Shown here: positions 12,001-18,800 of the stretch, piece after piece
Layout of the letters: each line of letters starts with the position of its first letter
How positions within the stretch are numbered: the stretch's first letter is position 1
Assembly: GCF_002102185.1 (NCBI RefSeq)
Contig: NZ_LQOW01000034.1
Location: forward strand, 62,001 to 126,000
Reading direction: 5' to 3'
Origin: Mycobacterium fragae
GTDB taxonomy: Bacteria; Actinomycetota; Actinomycetes; Mycobacteriales; Mycobacteriaceae
Length of the DNA: 64,000 nt
Translations under genes and position numbers: made by a program
Notes under the pieces: model-generated
Databases searched by the model: none
What the model was told of the DNA's origin: nothing
What the model saw: only the letters and a program-made list of their open reading frames with translations

Positions 12001-13869
12001 ACTGACGCCGGCCCGCAGTTGCACGCCGACTGGATGTGGGCGCCCTCGGCTCTGGATCGCGCGCAGGTCAGCCGACTTGGCCAGCTGTGGTTTGAGGCCC
12101 TGGCCGGTATCTGCGCGCATGTGCGCGCCGGCGGGGGTGGGTTGACGCCGTCGGATATTGCGCCGGCCCGGTTAGGGCAGCAGCAGATCGACGAGCTGTG
12201 CGGGCGATATGAGGTCGCCGATATTTTGCCGTTGACTCCTTTGCAGCAGGGGTTGCTGTTTCATGCCGCCGCGCCGGGTAGCGATGATGTGTATGCGGTG
12301 CAGTTCGATATCACCATCGCGGGCCGGCTTGATCGGCACCGGCTGCGTGATGCGGTGCACGCGGTGGTCAACCGTCATCCCAACCTGGTGGCCCGCTTCT
12401 GCCATCGGTTCGACGAGCCGGTGCAGATCATCCCGGCTGATCCCGTCGCGCCCTGGCGGTATGTCGAGCTGGACACCGACGGCGCCGACCCCGACGAGCA
12501 GGTCCAGCGGGTGTGTGCTGACGAGCGCGCCGCGGTCTACGATCTGGCCGACCGCCCGGCGTTTCGGGCGGTGTTGATCCGCACTGCAGAAGATCGGCAC
12601 CGGTTTGTGCTGACTAATCACCACATCGTGGTCGATGGATGGTCGACGCCGATCCTGCTGCGGGAAATATTCGCCAGCTATTACGGGCAGCGGCTGGGCG
12701 CGGCCCGGTCGTACCGCAGGTTTTTGACCTGGCTGGCGGATCAAGATCTTGAGGCCGCGCGCGCGGCCTGGCGCGAGGTGCTGGCCGGTTTTGACACCCC
12801 CACATTGGTGGGTTCGCCGGATCGGTTGGGGCTTGGGCCGCGAAGCCTTCGATCGTATTGGGTGCCGGAGCGGACCACCCGCGCGGTTAGCGAGCTGGCG
12901 CGCTCGCATCACACCACCGTCAACACCGTGCTGCAGGGCGTGTTCGCGCAGCTGTTGTGCTGGCTGACCGGTCAGCATGATGTCGCCTTCGGCGCCGTCG
13001 TCTCGGGGCGACCGGCCGAGGTGTCCGGCGCGGACTCGATGGTGGGCCTATTGATCAACACGGTGCCGGTGCGCGCCACGATCACGCCGGCAACCACCAC
13101 CGCCGATCTGCTCGACCAGCTGCGAGAGGCCCAGACCCACACACTCGACCATCAGCACCTGGCGCTAAACGAGATTCACCACATCACCGGTCACGACCAG
13201 CTGTTCGACACCGTTTTCGTGTACGAGAACTACCCGATCGACACCGCCGCGTTGTCGGGCGACCACGAGTTGGCCATCACCGGGTTCACCAGCCGCGACT
13301 ACTACCATTACCCGCTGACGATCCAAGCCGCGCCAGGCCGCGAATTGGAACTTCGCGTCCAATTCCGCACCGATGTTTTCGATGCAGAAACCGTCGACAC
13401 GCTGATCGAGCGGTTGCAGCGGGTGCTGGTGGCCATGACTGCCGACCCCACCCGGCGGCTCTCGTCGATGGACCTGCTCGACGAGGACCAGCACGTCCGC
13501 CTGGACCGGTGGCGTGATCGGGCGGCATTGACCCAGCCGGCAACCACGCCGGTATCCGCACCCGAATACCAGGACACAGGTGGCGGTTATCGTCCCCCGG
13601 CTACCGTGGTCGAGCAGATCCTGGCCGACATCTACGCCCAGGTACTCCGGGTAGACCGCGTCGGGGTCGATGAGTCGTTTTTTGATCTGGGCGGGGATTC
13701 GCTTTCCGCGATGCGGGCAATCGCCGCGATCAACACAGCCCTTGATATCCACCTTGCGGTGCCTGCCTTATTCGACGCGCCCTCCGTTAGAAGCCTGAGC
13801 CAGCAGTTGGGCAGACATGCCAGCTCGGTGGAAGAAGTTCCCAACGTGAGTCCGGCCAGCGATCTGTAA
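1..13869 (+). CDS. Non-ribosomal peptide synthetase, 3' part (5' end outside window)
   Basis: Multimodular NRPS open from the window edge; 4620 residues from nt 7. Domain order, with numbering from nt 7: epimerization E1 (1-370, HHLTVDAVSW), C1 of D-L type (375-815, HHIVLDG), A1 (819-1312), T1 (Ser ~1354), C2 (HHIAADG ~1541), A2 (1879-2409), T2, C3 (HHIAADG ~2638), A3 (2977-3482), T3 (GGDSI type ~3527), E2 (HHLAIDGVSW ~3722), C4 of D-L type (HHIVVDG ~4206), T4 (GGDSL ~4564), stop. This predicts a D residue (module upstream), L, L, D, then a C-T unit without an A domain. No thioesterase or reductase domain follows. Manually read pocket residues are DTWVIAAMA for A1 (unassigned) and DYWSVGMVH for both A2 and A3 (nearest Thr-type); both reads are tentative. 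The convergent neighbour is a carboxyl-methyltransferase-like gene; pks5 and FAAL genes lie beyond. Product is probably a lipopeptide (inference). Confidence 0.95.
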   Translation, partial: AALVEARSRLDPAAGVMLSALWVGSTAQLVLIVHHLTVDAVSWRIVLDDLNTAWGQHRAGQPVVLPTWGTSFTRWAALLAEHAQRPDVVDRADAWKQVAAASDALPTVRPEVDTYASAGRLSASLDVETTRMLLEDVSAAFHAGVQDILLIAFGLAVAEFLGNGCAPIGIDVEGHGRHEELAADVDLSRTVGWFTTKYPVALAVGGLRWTQVIAGEAGLGALIKDGKEQLRALPDPLTYGLLRYLNPDVDLDGSDPPIGFNYLGRLGAASEVSGDVWRIGQDGLSVAGAAAAIPMPLAHTVELNAGTVDTDTGPRLQANWSWAPSALDHAQASRLSRLWFEALAGICAHVRAGGGGLTPSDIASAGLTQQEIDELERQYPIADVLPLTPLQQGLLFHAATAQIGGDDVYAVQLDIGVSGPLDPHRLRDAVQMAVNRHPNVAARFCEQFDEPVQVIPADPVVSWRYVDVAGNADPDEQIEALCAAERVAVYDLAGQSAFRAALIRIAEDRHRFVLTNHHIVLDGWSLPILLGEIFAGYYGQRLPAPAPYRSFVSWLADRDLDAARAAWREVFDGFDTPTLVGPPDRLGLGRRGLASVEVPEQTTRAVGELARSQHTTVSTVLQAAWAQLLCWLTGQHDVAFGAVVSGRPAEVPGADSMVGLLINTVPVRARLTAATTIADLLDQLQGAHNDTFEHQHLALNEIHRVTGHDQLFDAVFVYENYPIDTAALSGEHELAITGVSSRESTHYPLTLAAQPGNELRLRVGYDTDVFDAQSIEALIKRFQRVLVAMTAEPTRRLSSMDLLDAGERAQLEGWGNRAVLTQPAPPSASIPVLFAAQVARTPDAVAISCGEDSRTYREVEEAANRLAHVLAGHGVGPGERVALLLERSAQAVVAILAVLKTGAAYLPIDPVTPSARIGFMLDDAAPAAAITTTGLAEGLDGRDLLVIDVDDPRIPDYPCTGLPAPAAGDIAYIIYTSGTTGVPKGVAVTHHNVTQLLAPGNGPDAYLPAAGVWTQCHSYGFDTSVWEIWDALLHGRRMVVVPDSVTRSPEDLHALLVAEQVSVLVQTPSAVAVLPAEGLESVPLIVAGEACPAELVDRWAPGRVMLNAYGPTETTMAVMLSAPLRAGSGVPPIGSPVAGAALFVLDGWLRPVPAGVVGELYVAGHGVACGYVGRAELTGSRFVACPFAGAGAPGTRMYRTGDLVWWGADGQLRYVGRADEQVKIRGHRIELGEVQAALSGLDGVDQAAVIAREDRPGDKRLVGYVTGTVDPAGARSELAERLPAYMVPAAVVVVEALPLTPNGKLDTRALPAPEYTGLERYRAPSNEIEDILAGIYAQVLGIKRVGVDDSFFDLGGDSISAMRLVAAVNTALDAGVAVRAVFEAPSIAQLAPRVGEQAGRLQPLVAVERPPVVPLSFAQNRLWFLDQLRGPSAVYNMAVALRLRGRLDAQALGAALADVVGRHESLRTVFAAPEGIPRQLVVPAERIDFGWQIIDAAGWPDSRLSEAIDTAARHEFDLSTEIPLRARLFRIADDEHVLVAVMHHIAADGWSVGPLVGDLGVAYASRCAGHAPSWSPLPVQYVDYTLWQRAQLGDLDDADSPLAAQLTYWEQALAGMPEHLQLPTDRPYPRVADYRGASVAVDWPAELQQQVARVAREHNATTFMVVQAALAVLLSKISASSDVAVGITVAGRGDPALDELVGFFINTLVLRVEVAGDPTVGELLAQVRQRSLAAYEHQDVPFEMLVERLNPTRSLTHHPLVQVVLAWQNFSWQHRGPLAGLTLGDVQVTQLPLDTHTARTDLAIHLGENWTDAGDPAGIGGVVEFRTDVFDAGSIQALFERLQRVLTMMTADPARRLSSVDVLDEAEHARLDGWGNRAVLTQPASSAVSIPMVFAAQTARTPEAVAISCEGRSMTYRELEEAANRLARLLRAHGAGSGQCVALLLPRSAEVVVAILAVLKTGAAYLPIDPMHPDARVQFMLGDAAPIAAITTTELADRLDGCDLLVIDVDDPRIDTQPSTGLPAPAADEIAYLIYTSGTTGVPKGVAIPHRNVTRLLETLDAGLQLAGQVWTQSHSVAFDYSVWEIFGALLYGGRLVMVPEEVVRSPEELRALLITEQVSVLSQTPSAFYALQTVDAQHCWQTTSTAFEHSVTRWLGLPSSASPQSEDELKLQTVVFGGEALEPQRLETWWDNHPGLPRLVNMYGITETTVHASFREILAGDTDATDSPIGVPLAHLGFFVLDGWLRPVPAGVVGELYVAGAGLGYGYVRRGPLTASRFVACPFAEAGGPGTRMYRTGDLVCWRADGQLRYVGRADEQVKIRGYRIELGEIQAVLNGLDGVDQAVVIAREDRPGDKRLVGYVAGTADAASLRSALAERLPEYMVPAAVVALEALPLTVNGKVDKRALPAPEYRDFDRYRAPANPVEEILADIYAQILGIDRVGVDDSFFDLGGDSLSAMRLIAAVNTGLDAGLPVRALFEAPTVAQLAPRIGVDGGAREPLMPVERPAVVPLSFAQSRLWFIDQLHGPSPVYNMPVGLRLRGRLDADALDAALADVVGRQESLRTLFPAVDGIPHQLVVTPERVDFGWDVIDATGWSEDLLAEAINAAARYSFDLTSEIPLRARLFRVSDDEYVLAAVMHHIAADGWSIGPLLRDLGVAYASRCAGRAPDWAGLAVQYVDYTLWQRAQLGDLEDSESPIARQLAYWEDALAGVPERLQLPTDRPYPPVADYRGASVAVDWPAELQQRVAMVAREHNATSFMVLQAALAVLLSKMSASSDVAVGFPIAGRGDPALDELVGFFVNTLVLRVDLAGDPTVAELLAQVRARSLAAYEHQDVPFEVLVERLNPTRSLTHHPLVQVLLAWQNFAGQDSNPVGGLTLGDLQVTEMPVDTRTARVDLLFSLRERWSEAGEPAGIGGGVEFRTDIFDKETIEALIERLQRLLVAVTADPTQRLSSMDVLDAGEHIRLDGWGNRAVLTQPVTASVSIPALFAAQVARAPEAVAVVCGRRSWTYRELDDAANRMAHLLADQGVSPGQRVALLLTRSAEAVAAILAVLKTGAAYLPIDPAVPAARIEFMLADAAPIAAITTTRLADRLGGRDLPVIDAEDPHLDTYPSTPLLAAAPDDIAYIIYTSGTTGAPKGVAVAHHNVTRLLETLDGDLELSPGQVWTQCHSLAFDYSVWEIFGALLHGGRLVVVPDSVVREPEDLHALLVAEQVSVLSQTPSGFYALQTVDALQPECGHQLKLETVVFGGEALEPQRLRAWLDNHPGLPRMINMYGITETTVHASFREIVHGDVDSNASPIGGPLAHLGFFVLDASLCPVPAGVVGELYVAGAGLAYGYVGRAGLTGSRFVACPFGGAGASGARMYRTGDLVRWNAEGQLQYLGRADEQVKIRGYRIELGEIRAVISGLDGVEQAVVIAREDRPGDKRLVGYVTGTAEPTEIRAALAERLPAYMVPAVVVVMEALPLTPNGKLDTRALPAPEYQEVDRYRAPATHTQEILADIYAQVLGLERVGIDESFFELGGDSILSMQVVARARAAGLVCRPRDIFVEQTVAGLARVARAARGAVADIDLALPLGGPHVQLVVATGVADGPSDAGVGPVVATPIMCWLQGLEGPVEQFNQTMVVQAPAGVGEADVVVLLQAVLDRHAMLRARVDDGAGGWSLTVPEAGSVDARECLQAVDVLSDEALTRARSRLNPAVGMMLSALWVAPTSQLVLIVHHLAIDGVSWRILLEDFNIGWAQHHGGQHVTLPATGTSFARWAKLLAEHARAPEVVKLAEVWRQLAAVPAALPAVQPAVDTFATAGRLSVSLDVQTTRMLLGEVPAAFHAGVHDILLIAFGLACAQFLGTGEAPVGIDVEAHGRQEELGADVDLSRTVGWFTTKYPVSLTVGGLSWAQVAGGETALGVLIKDAKEQLRALPDGLSYGLLRYLNSDVELAASDPRIGFNYLGRLGGTTGEVSDEGWRISEDGASFVGAAATIPMALAHTVELNALTVDTDAGPQLHADWMWAPSALDRAQVSRLGQLWFEALAGICAHVRAGGGGLTPSDIAPARLGQQQIDELCGRYEVADILPLTPLQQGLLFHAAAPGSDDVYAVQFDITIAGRLDRHRLRDAVHAVVNRHPNLVARFCHRFDEPVQIIPADPVAPWRYVELDTDGADPDEQVQRVCADERAAVYDLADRPAFRAVLIRTAEDRHRFVLTNHHIVVDGWSTPILLREIFASYYGQRLGAARSYRRFLTWLADQDLEAARAAWREVLAGFDTPTLVGSPDRLGLGPRSLRSYWVPERTTRAVSELARSHHTTVNTVLQGVFAQLLCWLTGQHDVAFGAVVSGRPAEVSGADSMVGLLINTVPVRATITPATTTADLLDQLREAQTHTLDHQHLALNEIHHITGHDQLFDTVFVYENYPIDTAALSGDHELAITGFTSRDYYHYPLTIQAAPGRELELRVQFRTDVFDAETVDTLIERLQRVLVAMTADPTRRLSSMDLLDEDQHVRLDRWRDRAALTQPATTPVSAPEYQDTGGGYRPPATVVEQILADIYAQVLRVDRVGVDESFFDLGGDSLSAMRAIAAINTALDIHLAVPALFDAPSVRSLSQQLGRHASSVEEVPNVSPASDL
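7513..10490 (+). repeat. Second copy of a C-A-T module (partner ~4225-7275)
   Basis: The C3-A3-T3 module repeats C2-A2-T2 with long near-identical stretches at nucleotide level, for example around the HHIAADGWS, IYTSGTTG and NMYGITETTVHAS coding segments. The A-domain pocket residues read the same in both copies. A2 carries about 18 extra residues just before its VVFGGEA motif (nt ~6413-6505) that A3 lacks. The pattern suggests tandem module duplication, and short-read assemblies could collapse it. Confidence 0.75.
11081..13540 (+). repeat. Second copy of an E-C cassette (partner 1-2460)
   Basis: E2-C4 closely repeats E1-C1, from the ARSRLxPAxGxMLSALWV segment through to the LLDxxxxxxL linker at the end of the C domain. 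This implies that an epimerization-condensation cassette was copied as a unit within the gene. The first copy is followed by an A domain; the second runs directly into a T domain. Confidence 0.7.
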
Positions 13870-13900
13870 GACTACGCCGGCGACATTCAGGTCCAGGTCG

Positions 13901-14575
13901 TTACCACATGCATGGCACCAGGCGATAGCGAACCTTCTGTGTGTACTCGCGGTATCCGTCCAACTGTTCCTGGAGCAACTTCTCCTCGTCACGGATGCGC
14001 AAGGCGAGCACGATCAGGCCGGGCACGACGAAGCCGAGCCCCCAATAGGAATCGAGCGCAAGGGGGATGCCCACCATCATGATCACGTTGCCGGTGTACA
14101 TGGGGTGCCGCACCAGCCCGTACAGACCATTGGAGACGAGCTTCTGGTCCGCCTCCACCCGGACGGTTGCGGCTGCATAGCTGTTCTGAATGGCCACCAG
14201 CATCACGACACCCACTCCAACGGCTACCAGAACATCACCTACCAAGCAGACTCCTGTTGATACCGTCGACCAGCCAAAGCGATGGTCAAGCGCGCTGACC
14301 ACGAACGTTGCCGCCAGCGACAAGTACCAGCCGGCAATAATGACCTTCTGCATTAGTCGGGTCTCTGCTATCGGCCCCGCACGCCTCCGCCGCTCAAGCG
14401 CAACGGGATTCGTGCGCAGCAAGTAGATGCCGGGAATCCACCCCGCAAGAGCAGACACCACCAGGAAAACCCATGCTTGCCAGTAATTGAACGTGGCTGC
14501 TGGCAAGAACAGCAGCAAGCCGGCAACGACAAGCCAAACAAGATCGAATACCAGCTTTTTAGGAATGGTTTTCAC
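13901..14575 (-). CDS. Isoprenylcysteine carboxyl methyltransferase (ICMT/PEMT)-like membrane methyltransferase
   Basis: 224-residue membrane protein from GTG 14575. The start is set by a strong AAGGAGG ribosome site about 5 nt upstream, and the decayed paralogue has the same start context. Hydrophobic segments lie near residues 10-30, 34-52, 80-100, 107-128 and 165-190. The C-terminal part carries the ICMT/PEMT hallmark: RHPMYTGN, then RIRDEEKLL and YREYTQKVRYRLVP, which bind S-adenosylmethionine in this family. Family members methylate carboxylates or amines of lipidic substrates in the membrane. The gene converges on the NRPS gene with a 31-bp gap. Capping a lipopeptide C-terminus as a methyl ester is a plausible role but is inference. 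Family call is firm; substrate unknown. Confidence 0.85.
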   Translation of the reverse strand: MKTIPKKLVFDLVWLVVAGLLLFLPAATFNYWQAWVFLVVSALAGWIPGIYLLRTNPVALERRRRAGPIAETRLMQKVIIAGWYLSLAATFVVSALDHRFGWSTVSTGVCLVGDVLVAVGVGVVMLVAIQNSYAAATVRVEADQKLVSNGLYGLVRHPMYTGNVIMMVGIPLALDSYWGLGFVVPGLIVLALRIRDEEKLLQEQLDGYREYTQKVRYRLVPCMW

Positions 14576-15004
14576 GGATCCTCCTTGCCGTTCGTCCGGT
14601 ACCGCACGCAACAGCGCACATCGCGGCGTCAAAAGCCGCTACTACCAGCGCTACCAGCGCAGCATCGATTGCCAGCAGCCACAACAGCGGCGCAGGACTG
14701 AAACTACCGCCGCCTACCCGGAGGATGTGCGCGAATGGTTAAAGGTCGAGCAGCACTGCGGAAATCCTGCCAACGAACCGAGCAGGTACACCGCAATAAA
14801 TCCGACCAGCACGCCCGACGGCACCGGCGTGAACCGCGGTGCGATGATGTCCGGCAACGACGAACCATTGTCCGACAACGAACTTCGGGACCAGGCGCGT
14901 GACCATCATAGGCGCGGGACCTCGACGACGTTGGCGACCTGACGATCGAACGACCGCCGCGCCGCACGTCGAGCTGACTCGCTTTCTTGCGAGTCGAAAG
15001 GTAG
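14576..15004. other. Gene-poor stretch with a possible decayed membrane-protein fragment
   Basis: No intact gene is recognised. On the minus strand around 14740-14920, two short frames together read like the start of a membrane protein (MVTRLVPKFVVGQWFVVAG, then, in another frame, SGVLVGFIAVYLLGSLAG). This suggests a frameshifted remnant, but I cannot name its family. The ribosome binding site of the ICMT-like gene sits at 14580-14587. Confidence 0.35.
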
Positions 15005-15515
15005 TGGGTTGCGAGTCCCAGATAGGAGCCGAGCGCAAGAGGGATGCCGATCATCATGATCACATTGCCGGTGTGTACATCGGACGCCGCACCAGCCCAT
15101 ACAGGCCGCTGGAGATGAGCTTCTGGTCCGCCTCCACCCGGATGGTTGCGGCCGCAGCTGTTCTGAATGGCCACTAGCATCACCGCACCCAGTCCAACGG
15201 CAGTCAAAACATCACCGACCAGCGATGGTCAAGGACGCTGACCATAAGCATTGCTGCCACCGACAAGTACCACCCTGCAATAACGACCTTCTGCAGCATT
15301 CGGGTCGCCGCTATCGGCACCCGACGCGTCCGCCCCTGAAGCGCAACGGGATCGTCCGCGCTAGTAGATCCTGAGGATCAAGGTCGCAACGGCGAATACC
15401 GCCAGGAGAACCCATGCTTGCCAGTAATCGAAGGTGCCTGCTGCCAAAACAGCACACAGCCGGCCACGACAAGGTCAACGAGTCCGAATACCAACGGTTT
15501 AGGAATGGTTTTCAC
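15005..15515 (-). pseudogene. Decayed second copy of the ICMT-like methyltransferase
   Basis: The minus strand from 15515 repeats the neighbouring methyltransferase gene: the same GGAGGATCC-GTG start context, a KTIP-K-LVF beginning, an AWYLS-type middle segment, VMLVAIQNS, and TGNVIMMIGIPLALGSYLGL near its 3' end. Several indels break the frame, so the copy reads in three frames, and the essential C-terminal RxxxEE...Y part is absent beyond ~15005. It is a tandem duplicate that lost function by truncation and frameshifts. No other gene occupies the stretch. Confidence 0.85.
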
Positions 15516-15811
15516 GGATCCTCCCTACTGTCACGCCACCATGGTGGACAGCGGTGCCCAACTGTGCGAGTGCGGCGGTCTGCTAGCACCTCGAGCTGAA
15601 CGGCGTTCACAGGAGCCGACAGTCGGCGAATCCAGGCGCAGATGTACTCGCGAGCACCAAGCTGCACACCGCGTGCCCGACGCAGGATTCCGTTGCGGCC
15701 TTAGAACTGGGTCGCACACCGGCCATGACCTCACCCGTCTCGACGTGCTCGTCGAGCAGTCTCGAAAGGCCAGTCTGCTCTACCGGTTCAGGTTAAGCCG
15801 ACACGTCGATG
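15516..15811. other. Intergenic stretch, no gene recognised
   Basis: About 300 bases lie between the decayed methyltransferase and the 3' end of pks5. All six frames show only short frames without recognisable motifs. It may be eroded coding sequence but nothing can be named. Confidence 0.5.
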
Positions 15812-18800
15812 TCACGCGGCGTCGGCCGGTGCCAGCTTTTCGCACAGCAGTCCGGCCAAACCGCGAATGGTGCCGATGGTGGTGAGCTCGGCAGGATTGA
15901 TGCGGATTCCGGTTTCGCTCTCGATGCGGGCACGTAGCTCGAGGGCACCCAGCGAGTCCAGACCATACTCGGTGAGTGGCCGGTCCGGGTCGATGCTACG
16001 ACGCAGGATCAAGCTGACCTGGTCGGAGATCAATCGCCGCAGTCGGGTGGGCCACTCGTCGGGGGGCAGCTCGTTGAGCTCGGCAAGCAATTTGCTTGCG
16101 CCCGCGGTGTTTTGCCCCGTGGAGCGGAACGCTTCAGCGAAGGGGCTGCTCTGAGCGAGGGCGGTCAACCACGGTGTGCCCGCGATGGGCGCGTAGCCGA
16201 TGTAGGCCCGGTCGTGGCGCAGCAGCGCTTCGAACGCGTAAGCGCCCTCGTCGGGATCGAGAGCGATGTCGGCGCTCTCCGCCAGGGCGGTGGCGCGCCC
16301 GATCTGGGCCCACGCGCCCCAGGCGATCGCGGTCGCCGGCAGGCCCTGAGCTCGGCGCCACAGGGTGAAGGCGTCCAGCCAGCTGTTGGCCGCGGCGTAG
16401 GCACCTTGCCCGGGCGAGCCCACCAGCGCGGCTGCCGAGGAGAACACGCAGAACCAGTCCAACGGCTGCTCGACATTGGCGCCTTGGAGGGCCTCGTGCA
16501 GGTTCCACGCACCGTAAACCTTTGCTGCCCAGTCATGCTCAAGCAGCTCATCGGTGATATTGGCCAGCGTGGCATCCTCGATCACGGCTGCGGCATGCAG
16601 CACACCGCGTAACTGCGCCCCGGTGGCCGTCGCTGTGGCCACCAACCGCTGTGCCATGTCGGGATGGGTGATATCGCCGCACTCCACCACGACGTCGGTA
16701 CCGGCCGCGCGGATACGCTCGATGGCCTGCAGCGCCTCAGGGGTTGGCTGCGAGCGCGAGGACAGCACGATACGCCCGCAGCCGCCAGCTGCCATCTTCT
16801 CCGCCAGGAATAGCCCCAGGCCCCCCAGCCCGCCGGTGATGATGTAGGCACCGTCGCCGCTAAAGACCTGGACCTGTCCCGGTGGCACCACCACGCGAGA
16901 ATGCCCAGTGTGCGGAACATCGAGTACCAGTTTGCCGGTGTGCTCGGCGTTGCTCATCACCCGAATGGCAGTGGCCGCCTCGGTCAGCGGGTAGTGCGTG
17001 CTCTCCGGCATCGGCAACGAGCCGTCCGCCGTGAGCTGGTACACCGTTTTCAACAAGTCGCGCAGCCGGTCCGGGTGGGTGACGGTCATCAAAGCGAGGT
17101 CGACGCCGTAGAACGCCAGATTGCGCCGGAAGGGGAACAGCCCCAACCGGGTGTCGCCGTAGATATCGCGTTTGCCGATCTCGATGAATCGCCCACCGTA
17201 AGACAGCAGTTCCAATCCCGCGCGTTGGGCGGCGCCGGTGACCGAGTTGAGCACGATATCCACGCCGTACCCCTCGGTGTCACGGCGTATTCCGTCGGCG
17301 AACTCCAGGCTGCGCGAGTCGTAAACGTGCTCAATACCCATGTCGCGCAACAATTGTCGGCGCTGCTCGCTACCTGCGGTGGCAAAAATCTGCGCTCCCA
17401 CGGCGCGAGCGATTGCGATCGCCGCCTGACCCACGCCGCCGGTCGCGGAATGGATCAACACCTTGTCGCCGGCGTTGATGCGAGCCAGCTCGTGCAGGCC
17501 GTACCAGGCCGTGGCATGCGCGGTGGTCACCGCCGCCGCCTGCTGGTCGGTAAGCCCGGCGGGCAGCGTGACGGCCAAGCGCGCATCGCAGGTGATGAAC
17601 GTGCCCCAACAGCCGTCGGCGCACAGACCGCCGACATGATCGCCCACCTTGTGGTCGGTCACGTCTGGCCCAACTGCAGTCACCACTCCAGCGAAGTCGG
17701 TACCCAGCTGCGGCAGCATCCCCTCAATGGCGGGGTAGCGACCGAACGCCAGTAGCACGTCGGCGAAGTTGATGCTGGACGCGCTGACAGCGACCTCGAT
17801 CTCTCCCGGGCCCGGCGGAACCCGGTCGCACGCAACAAGTTCCATCGACTCCAGATCACCAGGAGTGCGAATCTGCAGGCGCATCCGGTCCCGCTCATGG
17901 TTCGCCACGGTGGTTTTGCGGTCTTCCGGGCCAAGCGGAGCGGTGTACAACCGTGCCGCGTACCACGCGCCGTTTCGCCAGGCGGTCTCATCCTCGTCGG
18001 AGTCGCCGAGCAGTTGCTGTGCCAGTTGCTCGGTGTCGGTGGCTTCGTCCACATCGATCTGGGTGGCGCGCAAATGCGGATGCTCGGTGCCGATCACGCG
18101 CATCAAGCCGCGTAACCCGGCTTGCTCCAGGTTGGGTCGATCGCCCGCCAGCACCGTCTGGGCATTGCGCGTCACGACGTACAGGCGAGGCGCCTCACCG
18201 GGGATCTCCGGCAATTCACGGAGGATACGCACCAGGTGCCGCACATACTCGCGCCCCAGCAGCGGGGACTGATCATCGGCGTCCCCGTTTTTCGGTCCGG
18301 TGAGGATCACCACACCGGTGAATCCACCGGCACGCAGATGATTTCCGAGTTGCTCGGTGTTCGAGGCGTGGTCGGCGTGCGGTGGCCAGCACATCGTAGT
18401 GCAATGGGCGCCATGGTTTTTCAGCGCGTCGGTCAACGTGGCTGCCACCACATCGGCGGTAATGGTGCTGATCAGCAGCCAGGTTCCGGCGTCGTCATGT
18501 TCAACCTCGGGCAATTCGCGTTGCCGCCATTCGACGGTCAGCAGCCGCTCGCCCAACACCCGATCTTTGTGGGCGTTCCCGGTGGCTCTTGTACCCCATC
18601 GCACCCCCTCGAGGGCGAGCAGGACTGCACCGTGCTCGTCGAGCAGTTCGAAATTGGCCTCGACCCCGGAAGCATCGGCTTTTGCCACCCGTGTGTAGCA
18701 GTAGCGGGCGTTGCGGGCCGGGCCGTAGGCGCGCAGCCGTCGGGCACCCAGCGGCAACCCCAGCACTTCTTGCGCCAGTGCCTTGACCTCCGGATGAGCC

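Noticed and set aside
1..13869. The NRPS as a glycopeptidolipid synthetase (mps1/mps2)
   Set aside because: The order E-CAT-CAT-CATE-CT lacks the terminal reductase that makes alaninol and does not give the D-Phe-D-alloThr-D-Ala pattern.
14700..15207. Frames of 99-167 codons around the decayed methyltransferase as separate genes
   Set aside because: They are fragments of the frameshifted duplicate or lack any motif.
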